Assembly: GCF_001665295.1 (NCBI RefSeq)
Contig: NZ_LZSE01000007.1
Coordinates: forward strand, 91,101-155,100
Direction: 5' to 3'
DNA length: 64,000 nt
Source: Mycobacterium sp. 1554424.7
Lineage (GTDB): Bacteria; Actinomycetota; Actinomycetes; Mycobacteriales; Mycobacteriaceae
The notes below the pieces were generated by a model that was not told the DNA's origin, searched no databases, and worked only from the letters and a program-made list of their open reading frames with translations. Each line of letters starts with the position of its first letter. Position 1 is the stretch's first letter. Positions 58,383 through 64,000 of the stretch are shown here, in pieces. The position numbers and the translations under genes were made by a program.

Positions 58383-58892
58383 ATGATCGAGCTAGAGGTG
58401 CTGCAGGCCGACGTGACCGAGCTTCAGGTCGACGCGATCGCCAACGCCGCCAACACCCAACTGCGACACGGCGGCGGCGTCGCCGCGGCAATCTCCCGCG
58501 CCGGTGGACCCGCCGTGCAGCGCGAGTCCACCGAAAAAGCGCCGATCGGGCTCGGGGAAGCGGTCGAGACCACGGCAGGCGACATGCCGGCGCGCTACGT
58601 GATCCACGCGGCGACGATGGAGCTGGGCGGGCCGACCTCCGCCGAGATCATCACGCGCGCAACGGCTTCCACATTGAGTAAGGCCGACGAACTCGGCTGT
58701 CGCTCGCTGGCCCTGGTGGCTTTCGGCACCGGCGTCGGGGGCTTCCCGCTCGACGACGCGGCCCGGCTGATGGTCCACGCCGTCCGCGGGCACCGGGCGA
58801 GCTCGTTGGAAAAGGTGGTGTTCGCCGTCCACGGCGCCGAGGCGGAGCGGGCATTTCGGGACGCGGTGCGGGCTCAGCCGTCGGACAGGTAG
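58383..58892 (+). CDS. Macro-domain protein (Rv1899c-like)
   Basis: A 169-residue macro domain that binds or hydrolyses ADP-ribose derivatives. Landmarks are [22 protein letters not shown] (the AANxxLxxGGG pocket), RYVIHAA and [14 protein letters not shown]. It could reverse ADP-ribosylation or clear ADP-ribose metabolites. CinA, whose N-domain family handles ADP-ribose, is nearby. In M. tuberculosis the macro domain is the C-terminal part of the 343-residue Rv1899c (LppD); here the protein starts at ATG 58383 and the lipoprotein-like N-terminal half is absent. It overlaps the next gene tail-to-tail by 19 bases. Confidence 0.88.
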   Translation: MIELEVLQADVTELQVDAIANAANTQLRHGGGVAAAISRAGGPAVQRESTEKAPIGLGEAVETTAGDMPARYVIHAATMELGGPTSAEIITRATASTLSKADELGCRSLALVAFGTGVGGFPLDDAARLMVHAVRGHRASSLEKVVFAVHGAEAERAFRDAVRAQPSDR

Positions 58893-59179
58893 CGCTCGAC
58901 GGTGGCGACCTTCTGCGTCATCGCGTCGCGCGCCCCGGCCCGCCAGTCCACCTTGATCACCGTGCTGACCCGCGGAGCGCGAGCGGCCACCGCCTCGACG
59001 GCGCGCTGCACGACACCCATCACTTCGTCCCAGGTGTCGCCCTCGATCACCGTGAACATGGAATCGGTCCTGTTGGGCAGGCCGGACTCGCGGACCACGC
59101 GAACCGCGTCGGCGACCATCTCGCCGACGCCCTCGCCCACGCCCAGCGGGGTGACGGAAAACGCGACGAGCACGGACAC
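58874..59179 (-). CDS. MTH1187/YkoF-type thiamine-binding protein (Rv1898-like)
   Basis: A 101-residue ferredoxin-like protein of the MTH1187 family (COG0011), small tetrameric proteins that bind thiamine or its breakdown products. The sequence [20 protein letters not shown]-type start (GTG 59179), [15 protein letters not shown] and [15 protein letters not shown] are characteristic. It matches Rv1898 (102 residues). It is convergent with the macro-domain gene and shares 19 bases at the 3' end. Cytoplasmic. Confidence 0.9.
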   Translation of the reverse strand: MSVLVAFSVTPLGVGEGVGEMVADAVRVVRESGLPNRTDSMFTVIEGDTWDEVMGVVQRAVEAVAARAPRVSTVIKVDWRAGARDAMTQKVATVERYLSDG

Positions 59180-59219
59180 CTGACGAGCGTACCCAGCTGG
59201 CCTGGCAGCATCGAGGGCC

Positions 59220-59651
59220 ATGCGGGTTCTGGTGCAACGGGTGTCGTCGGCGTCGGTGTCGGTCGACGGCCGGGTGGTCGGAGCGATCCGGCCGGACGGC
59301 CAGGGCCTGCTGGCGTTCGTCGGTGTCACCCACAGCGACGACACCGACAAGGCGCGGCGGCTCGCCGAAAAGCTCTGGTATCTGCGCATTCTCACCGACG
59401 AACGGTCCGCGGCCGACCGCAACGCGCCCATCCTGGTGGTCAGCCAGTTCACCCTCTACGCCGACACCGCGAAGGGCCGGCGTCCGTCCTGGAACGCCGC
59501 CGCGCCCGGTGCGGTCGCCGAACCGCTGGTCACCGCGTTCGCGGAGGCGCTGCGGGGACTGGGTGCCGAGGTGCAGACCGGCGTGTTCGGCGCGCACATG
59601 GATGTCGAACTGGTGAATGACGGCCCGGTCACGGTGTTGCTGGAGCTATGA
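59220..59651 (+). CDS. dtd: D-aminoacyl-tRNA deacylase
   Basis: A 143-residue DTD. It removes D-amino acids from mischarged tRNA. The two motifs that form the active site across the dimer are present: VSQFTLYAD (SQxT, about residue 75) and [11 protein letters not shown] (the Gly-cisPro motif, near 133). [21 protein letters not shown] is the family start at ATG 59220. It probably works with the D-amino acid oxidase encoded 8 kb away in limiting D-amino acid toxicity, though they are separate transcripts. Matches Rv1897c. Confidence 0.96.
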   Translation: MRVLVQRVSSASVSVDGRVVGAIRPDGQGLLAFVGVTHSDDTDKARRLAEKLWYLRILTDERSAADRNAPILVVSQFTLYADTAKGRRPSWNAAAPGAVAEPLVTAFAEALRGLGAEVQTGVFGAHMDVELVNDGPVTVLLEL

Positions 59652-59679
59652 CGCCAGCGGCGCGGGTACGTTGATTTCC

Positions 59680-60597
59680 GTGAGCACCACACCGGAATTC
59701 GGTTCGCTTCGTTCCGATGACGACCAGTGGGACATCGCCAGCGGCGTCGGCTACACCGCGCTGCTGGTGGCGGGATGGCGGGCGTTGCACGCCGTGAGCC
59801 CGCAGCCGCTGGTCCGCGACGAATACGCGAAGGTCTTCATCGCCGCCTCACGGGACCCCTATCTGGCGGGCGTGCTGGCCAATCCGGGAACCTCCGCGGA
59901 CGAGACGGCCTTTCCCCGCCTCTACGGCGTGCAAACCCGGTTCTTCGACGACTTCTTCGCCACCGCCGGAGACGCGGGCATCCGGCAAGCGGTGATCGTG
60001 GCCGCGGGATTGGATTCGCGGGCGTACCGCCTGGAATGGCATTCCGGCACAACGGTTTTCGAGGTCGACCTGCCGAAGGTCCTGGAATTCAAGGCTCGCG
60101 TGCTCGATGAGCACGGCGCCACGCCCAAGGCCAGGAGGATCGAGGTCGGGGCCGATCTGCGCACCGAGTGGTCGCGCACGCTGGAAGCGGCCGGCTTCGA
60201 CACGGAAGCGCCCAGCGCCTGGTCGGTGGAGGGGGTGCTGCCCTACCTGACCGACGAAGCCCAGAACGCGCTCTTCACCCGCATCAGCGGGCTCAGCGCG
60301 CCCGGCAGCCGAATCGCCATCGGCGCGCTGGGCTCGCGGTTGGACCGCGATCAGCTCGCCGCCCTGGAAGCCGACCACCCCGGCGTCAACCTGTCCGGTG
60401 ACGTGGACTTCTCCGCGCTCACCTACGAGCCCAAGTCCGACCCGGCGGAGTCGCTGGCCGCGCACGGCTGGGCCGTCGAACCGATCCGCAACACGCTGGA
60501 TCTGCAGGCCGGCTACGGGCTGACGCCCCCTGAGGTCGACGTGAAGATCGACGCTTTCATGCACTCGCAATACATCACGGCGACGCGCTCGGGCTGA
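59680..60597 (+). CDS. TIGR00027 family SAM-dependent methyltransferase (Rv1896c-like)
   Basis: A 305-residue putative S-adenosylmethionine-dependent methyltransferase of the mycobacterial LCMT-like (Ppm2p/TIGR00027) family. SAM-binding motif [17 protein letters not shown] (about residue 108) and the downstream [12 protein letters not shown] are diagnostic. The family is greatly expanded in mycobacteria and its substrates are largely unknown; polyketide or lipid O-methylation is suspected. Start GTG 59680, 28 bases after dtd. It is convergent with the alcohol dehydrogenase. Confidence 0.9.
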   Translation: MSTTPEFGSLRSDDDQWDIASGVGYTALLVAGWRALHAVSPQPLVRDEYAKVFIAASRDPYLAGVLANPGTSADETAFPRLYGVQTRFFDDFFATAGDAGIRQAVIVAAGLDSRAYRLEWHSGTTVFEVDLPKVLEFKARVLDEHGATPKARRIEVGADLRTEWSRTLEAAGFDTEAPSAWSVEGVLPYLTDEAQNALFTRISGLSAPGSRIAIGALGSRLDRDQLAALEADHPGVNLSGDVDFSALTYEPKSDPAESLAAHGWAVEPIRNTLDLQAGYGLTPPEVDVKIDAFMHSQYITATRSG

Positions 60598-60603
60598 GCC
60601 GGG

Positions 60604-61629
60604 TTAAGGCGTTAGCAGGACCTTGACCTCGTCGCCGGACCGCGACTCGGCGGTCGCGTAGCCCTTGGCCGCCTCGTCCAGCGGGAGCGTGGTGGTGAAG
60701 ATGCCGTCGACGTCGAGCCGGCCGGACCGCAGCAGTGGGATCAATTCCGGCCAGGTCCGCTGTACGGGCGCCGTGGTCATCCGCAGCGTGGTGCTGCGGA
60801 TCAGGCAGCCCAGGGCGTTGAGCGGAAACGGGTTCATGTCGTGTACGCCGACCACCGAGACGGTGCCTCCCGGTCGCACGGCGTTGAGCGCGTCGGTCAG
60901 GGACGCGTCGGTGGCGACGGCGTCGATCACGGCGTCGGCGCCGCGGCCTCCCGTCGCGGCGAGGATGGCCTCGACCGCCGGCGCCTTGATGGGCGTAGCG
61001 CCCCATCGAGCGGCGCGATCCAGCCGGCCGTCGACCTTATCAACGGCGAAAACCGTTGCGGCGCCTTGGAACAGCGCGCTGCGCAGCGAGCACAGCCCGA
61101 CCGCCCCCAGGCCCATCACGGCCACGGTGCCGCCGAACGGAATGTCGGCGCGCTGCGCCGCCGCCCAGCCGGTGGCGAGGTTGTCGGTCAACAGCAGCGC
61201 CTGCTCGGTGCTGATCCCCTCGGGCGTGTTGAGCAGCTGAAAATCGGCGGCCGGCACGGCGAGGAGATCGGCCTGTGCGCCGCCGAGCACTCCCCCGCCG
61301 AAGATCTGAAAACCGGAGTAACACATGACCGGATCGCGGGTCGCACAACCCGGGCAGTGGCCGCAGCCGGTCACCGAGGACACCATGACCTGGTCGCCGG
61401 CCTTGACCGTCCGCACCTCGGGGCCGACTTCCACGACGGTGCCGACGGCTTCGTGGCCCAGCGCGATCGGATCGGGCATCGGGAAATCGGCCTCGTAGAA
61501 GTGCAGATCAGAACCGCAGATCCCGGCGGCGGTGACCTCGACGATCGCCCCGTCGGGGCCGGGAAGCGCGGGATCGGGGCGGGTATCGACCCGGATGTTG
61601 CGGGGTCCGTCGACGACTACGGTGCGCAT
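60604..61629 (-). CDS. Zinc-containing alcohol dehydrogenase (Rv1895-like)
   Basis: A 341-residue medium-chain zinc dehydrogenase. Catalytic zinc ligands are in GICGSDLH (Cys) and GHEAVG (His), and the four structural-zinc cysteines in TGCGHCPGCATRDPVMC. The Rossmann motif is VMGLGAVGLC, and Asp after it (VDKVDGR) suggests NAD. The start is ATG 61629 (MRTVVVDGPRNIRV). It sits 28 bases downstream of the Baeyer-Villiger monooxygenase gene, so an operon oxidising an alcohol to a ketone for the monooxygenase is plausible. In M. tuberculosis Rv1895 is recalled at this place without that partner. Confidence 0.9.
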   Translation of the reverse strand: MRTVVVDGPRNIRVDTRPDPALPGPDGAIVEVTAAGICGSDLHFYEADFPMPDPIALGHEAVGTVVEVGPEVRTVKAGDQVMVSSVTGCGHCPGCATRDPVMCYSGFQIFGGGVLGGAQADLLAVPAADFQLLNTPEGISTEQALLLTDNLATGWAAAQRADIPFGGTVAVMGLGAVGLCSLRSALFQGAATVFAVDKVDGRLDRAARWGATPIKAPAVEAILAATGGRGADAVIDAVATDASLTDALNAVRPGGTVSVVGVHDMNPFPLNALGCLIRSTTLRMTTAPVQRTWPELIPLLRSGRLDVDGIFTTTLPLDEAAKGYATAESRSGDEVKVLLTP

Positions 61630-61657
61630 GCTGATGTGCTCACTTTCCCTGTCGCAC

Positions 61658-63598
61658 TCACTCTTTTTGTCGCACAAGAAATTGCGACCAATCGGGCTCT
61701 CGCACCGCGGCCCAGTACTCGTTGAGGCGCCACGGGCTCACCGTGTGGATCTCGCCGTCGGCGTTCTTGAAGTAGGAGTGTTTGACCGCCGGGTGCGACC
61801 AGACCATCTTCTTGATCTGCGTTTGTGTCCGCTGATGCCACTCGGCGGCGGCTTCGGCCTTCGGCTCGATCGAGTGCAGCTTCTGCTCGGCCAGCCGCCG
61901 CAGGCACTGGTCGACGTAGCGCATCTGCAACTCGGATTGGAAGATGAGGCTGCCGCCGTGAGCGAGGTGGGTTCCGGGCCCGTAGATGATGAAGAAATTC
62001 GGGAATCCCGGCACCGTGACGCCCAGGTAGGCGTACGGTCGACTCCCCCACATCTCGTGCAGGTCAATCCCGTTGCGGCCCCGCACCTTCAGCGGCCACA
62101 GCACATCGGTGTGCCGGAATCCGGTCGCGTAGACGATGACGTCCGCGTCGTACGTCGCGCCGTCCTCGGTGACGACGCCCTGCGGCGTGATCCGCCGGAT
62201 CGGTGTGCGCACCAACTCGACGTTGTTCCGTTGCAGCGTCCGCAGCCAGCTGCCGTTGTCCTGCAGGGTCCGCTTGCCGGTTGCGGGGTAGTCGGGCAGC
62301 ACCTTGTCCAGCAGCTCTTGGGAGCTCGAACCTTCCCCGACCTGGCTGGTGATCCACTGCGAGAACATCATTCGCGCCGCGGCGTTGATGTCGCTGACGG
62401 CGTAGTCCTGGTCGGCGTAGTTCGGGTCGCCCTCCGCGGCGTCCAGGCCCTTGTCGGCGCCGGGCCACAGCACGAGGAACCGATACCACCGCCCGTAGAA
62501 CGGCAGGTGGCGCATCGCCCAGCGCACGCCGTCGCCGACCTCGTCGTGGTACATGGCGTTCGGGAACATCCATTGCGCGGTCCGCTGGAACACCGTCAGC
62601 CGCTCGACTTTGTCGGCGATCGCGGGCGCGATTTGAAATCCGCTGGCGCCGGCCCCGATCAGCGCGACGCGCTTGCCGGTCAGGTCGACCGAGTGATCCC
62701 AGGCGGCGGAGTGAAATGAGGGTCCCTCGAAGGTCTCGGCGCCGTCGAATTCGGGGATGTGGGGCCGGTTCAGCTGCCCGACCGCGGTGATGACGGCCCG
62801 CGCGTTGAGCGTGTTCGTCTCCCCGTCGGGGCCGCGCAGGGAGACGGTCCAGGTGCCCTCGCTGTCGTTCCAGTCGGCCGCGACCATCTCGGTGCTCCAC
62901 CGGATGTGCTCGGCCAGGGCGTGCTTGTTTATCACCTCGGTGAAGTAGTCCTGCAGCTCGTATTGCTCGGCGAAGAAGTGGGTCCAATCGTTGTTCGGTT
63001 CGAAGCTGTAGCAATAGAAATGGTTTGCGACGTCGACGCGGGCGCCGGGATAGCTGTTCTCCCACCAGGTTCCGCCGGGGCCGGCGTTCTTCTCGACGAT
63101 GGTGAAGGGGATGTTGGCTTGCTTGAGGCGGATTCCGGCCAGAATTCCCGATTCGCCGCAGCCGACCACCACGACGGGGAGCTCCGCGGCGGATTCGGTC
63201 GGCAGGGCGGCCGGGCGGCGGGGGTCGACGCCCTCGAGATCCATCTCTTCCAGCACCAGCGGCAGGTAATCGTCGGTCACGTGTTCGCAGGCGGCCCAGT
63301 CCATCATCTCCCGGATGAGTTCGAGGCTCAGCGGCTTGGGCTCGGGGCAACCGCGGTCTCGATAGTCGGCGATCACCGGCAGCGCCACCGCGCGGGCCCG
63401 GGCCTTGTCCTCCTCCGACATGAACCCTTGGACCTCGTTGAGGAAAATGCCCATCGGCTTGAAGTCCCGGATGTACCGCGGGTCGCCGGTGATGTGGACG
63501 AGCGAGAGCAGCAGTGTCGGGATGCTGACATCCTCGAGCGCCGCCGCGATTTCGTCCGTCGGGGTGGTGAACGGATGGCCGGCGTAACGGCTCCGCAT
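61658..63598 (-). CDS. Baeyer-Villiger monooxygenase, 4-hydroxyacetophenone monooxygenase-like
   Basis: A 646-residue flavoprotein. An N-terminal extension of about 130 residues precedes the FAD Rossmann motif VVVGCGESGILAG, the second Rossmann motif ALIGAGASGFQ, and the BVMO fingerprint FEGPSFHSAAWD between them. It inserts oxygen next to a ketone using FAD and NADPH. Length and extension match the HAPMO subclass. ATG 63598 is chosen because GAAGGA lies before it; the earlier ATG at 63646 lies inside a palindromic operator. It is co-directional with the alcohol dehydrogenase 28 bases on, giving a likely alcohol-to-ketone-to-ester route (inference). Confidence 0.9.
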   Translation of the reverse strand: MRSRYAGHPFTTPTDEIAAALEDVSIPTLLLSLVHITGDPRYIRDFKPMGIFLNEVQGFMSEEDKARARAVALPVIADYRDRGCPEPKPLSLELIREMMDWAACEHVTDDYLPLVLEEMDLEGVDPRRPAALPTESAAELPVVVVGCGESGILAGIRLKQANIPFTIVEKNAGPGGTWWENSYPGARVDVANHFYCYSFEPNNDWTHFFAEQYELQDYFTEVINKHALAEHIRWSTEMVAADWNDSEGTWTVSLRGPDGETNTLNARAVITAVGQLNRPHIPEFDGAETFEGPSFHSAAWDHSVDLTGKRVALIGAGASGFQIAPAIADKVERLTVFQRTAQWMFPNAMYHDEVGDGVRWAMRHLPFYGRWYRFLVLWPGADKGLDAAEGDPNYADQDYAVSDINAAARMMFSQWITSQVGEGSSSQELLDKVLPDYPATGKRTLQDNGSWLRTLQRNNVELVRTPIRRITPQGVVTEDGATYDADVIVYATGFRHTDVLWPLKVRGRNGIDLHEMWGSRPYAYLGVTVPGFPNFFIIYGPGTHLAHGGSLIFQSELQMRYVDQCLRRLAEQKLHSIEPKAEAAAEWHQRTQTQIKKMVWSHPAVKHSYFKNADGEIHTVSPWRLNEYWAAVREPDWSQFLVRQKE

Positions 63599-63631
63599 CA
63601 AGCCGATTCCTTCCGATAGATGGGCATCGCT

Positions 63632-63658
63632 AATTACGCTACGCATCGTTTCGTAATT
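63632..63658. promoter_or_regulatory. Inverted repeat AATTACG/CGTAATT upstream of the monooxygenase
   Basis: AATTACG (63632-63638) and CGTAATT (63652-63658) with a 13-base spacer lie 34-60 bases before the preferred start. AT-rich symmetric half-sites suggest a regulator site; the regulator is not in the window. Confidence 0.5.
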
Positions 63659-63705
63659 GGCAGCACCACGCTACCGCGTTGCATCGGAGCGGATCAAGAG
63701 AGCCG

Positions 63706-64000
63706 CTACGGGTCGTCCTCTCGGTCGCGGAGGAATCTTTCAGGGTGGTGGTAGGGGTTGGTGCGGGGTTGGCCGCGATCCAGGTGGGGTGGGGGGATCC
63801 ATTCGGTTTCGCCGTGGGTGTTGGTGCGGGTGGTCCAGCCTTGTTCGGCAAGCCGGTTGTCGGGGCCGCAGGCCAGGGTGAGGTCGTCGATGTCGGTGCG
63901 GCGGGTGTTTTTCCAGCCGCGCACGTGGTGGACCTGGCTGTGGTAGGCCGGGGCGTCGCAGCCGGGTTTGGTGCAGCCGCGATCGCGCGCGTAGAGCACA
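63706..64000 (-). CDS. 13E12-type DUF222/HNH endonuclease protein, C-terminal end (partial)
   Basis: The last 98 or so residues of a 13E12 repeat-family protein; the gene continues beyond the window. The HNH segment RDRGCTKPGCDAPAYHSQVHHV is visible, followed by NLTLAC-like DDLTLACGPDNRLAEQGW and WIPPPHLDRGQPRTN, the standard ending of the family. Many copies occur in mycobacterial genomes, and they are linked to mobile or repetitive DNA. Whether the nuclease is active cannot be judged. Stop TAG at 63706-63708. A 107-base gap separates it from the monooxygenase start. Confidence 0.9.
   Translation of the reverse strand, partial: VLYARDRGCTKPGCDAPAYHSQVHHVRGWKNTRRTDIDDLTLACGPDNRLAEQGWTTRTNTHGETEWIPPPHLDRGQPRTNPYHHPERFLRDREDDP

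Noticed and set aside
1-64000. Integrated prophage or complete insertion sequence
   Set aside because: No transposase, integrase, portal, terminase or terminal repeats with target duplications were seen; the only mobile-associated item is the 13E12 HNH fragment at the end.

Overview
The window is high-GC, densely packed actinobacterial DNA from a slow-growing nontuberculous Mycobacterium, probably near the M. avium complex. The family content shows this: an MmpL transporter with PapA-type acyltransferases, a PE protein, a FAAL ligase (FadD31), two-domain isocitrate lyase 2, Tpx, a LipJ-type hydrolase-cyclase, lipobox lipoproteins, F420-dependent enzymes and a 13E12-type HNH gene. No rRNA, tRNA, CRISPR array, integrase or complete insertion sequence was seen.

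The backbone matches, in mirror orientation and with matching strands, my recollection of the M. tuberculosis segment Rv1932 to Rv1895. In window order it runs: tpx, the Rv1931c- and Rv1930c-like pair (11.3-13.7 kb); the Rv1928c- and Rv1927-like genes and fadD31 (19.2-23.3 kb); the Rv1922- and Rv1919c-like genes (30.5-32.2 kb); aceA, the Rv1914c- and Rv1913-like genes, fadB5 and an LppC-like lipoprotein (35.6-42.1 kb); the Rv1906c-like gene, aao, the Rv1903-like gene, nanT, cinA, lipJ, macro-domain protein, Rv1898-like gene, dtd, methyltransferase and alcohol dehydrogenase (50.2-61.6 kb). Accessory cassettes sit in the gaps: a lipid acyltransferase-MmpL locus before tpx (0.9-8.5 kb), an ArsR operon plus a Rieske/DUF6529 redox cassette (13.7-18.6 kb), an SDR/DUF899/ECF-sigma operon with an AtoE-allophanate hydrolase pair (23.4-30.5 kb), small secreted proteins (32.3-35.4 kb), and an 8 kb island of ligase, hydrolase and oxidoreductase genes (42-50 kb). 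That island occupies the place where I remember katG-furA in M. tuberculosis.

Region by region. 0-0.9 kb: two-component system (kinase truncated by the window edge). 0.9-8.5 kb: papA, two tandem acyltransferase paralogues and mmpL on the minus strand; papA and mmpL each carry a copy of the same promoter module. 8.5-11.3 kb: PE protein, flavin acyl-CoA-dehydrogenase-like enzyme, NYN-domain protein, DUF4333 lipoprotein. 13.7-15.3 kb: four translationally coupled genes including ArsR, under a 32-bp palindrome. 16.2-18.6 kb: membrane and exported redox module, convergent with an exported protein that shares an upstream motif. 20.0-27.3 kb: a long minus-strand array ending in fadD31 and membrane genes. 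38.4-42.9 kb: metallo-beta-lactamase fold protein divergent from an ArsR-SRPBCC pair, then fadB5, SRPBCC, LppC-like and class 3 lipase genes. 43-44.7 kb: TetR-Mpo1 operon divergent from a hydrolase over a perfect palindrome. 44.8-49.6 kb: acyl-adenylating ligase flanked by two paralogous unknown genes, divergent from AhpD-like, nitroreductase and SRPBCC genes. 60.6-64 kb: alcohol dehydrogenase, Baeyer-Villiger monooxygenase and the 3' end of an HNH gene.

Functional names rest on motifs and family resemblance read by eye. Rv correspondences are recalled, not searched. The most promising under-described units are the papA/acyltransferase/mmpL locus with duplicated promoters, the Rieske-DUF6529 cassette with its shared motif, and the ligase flanked by paralogues.
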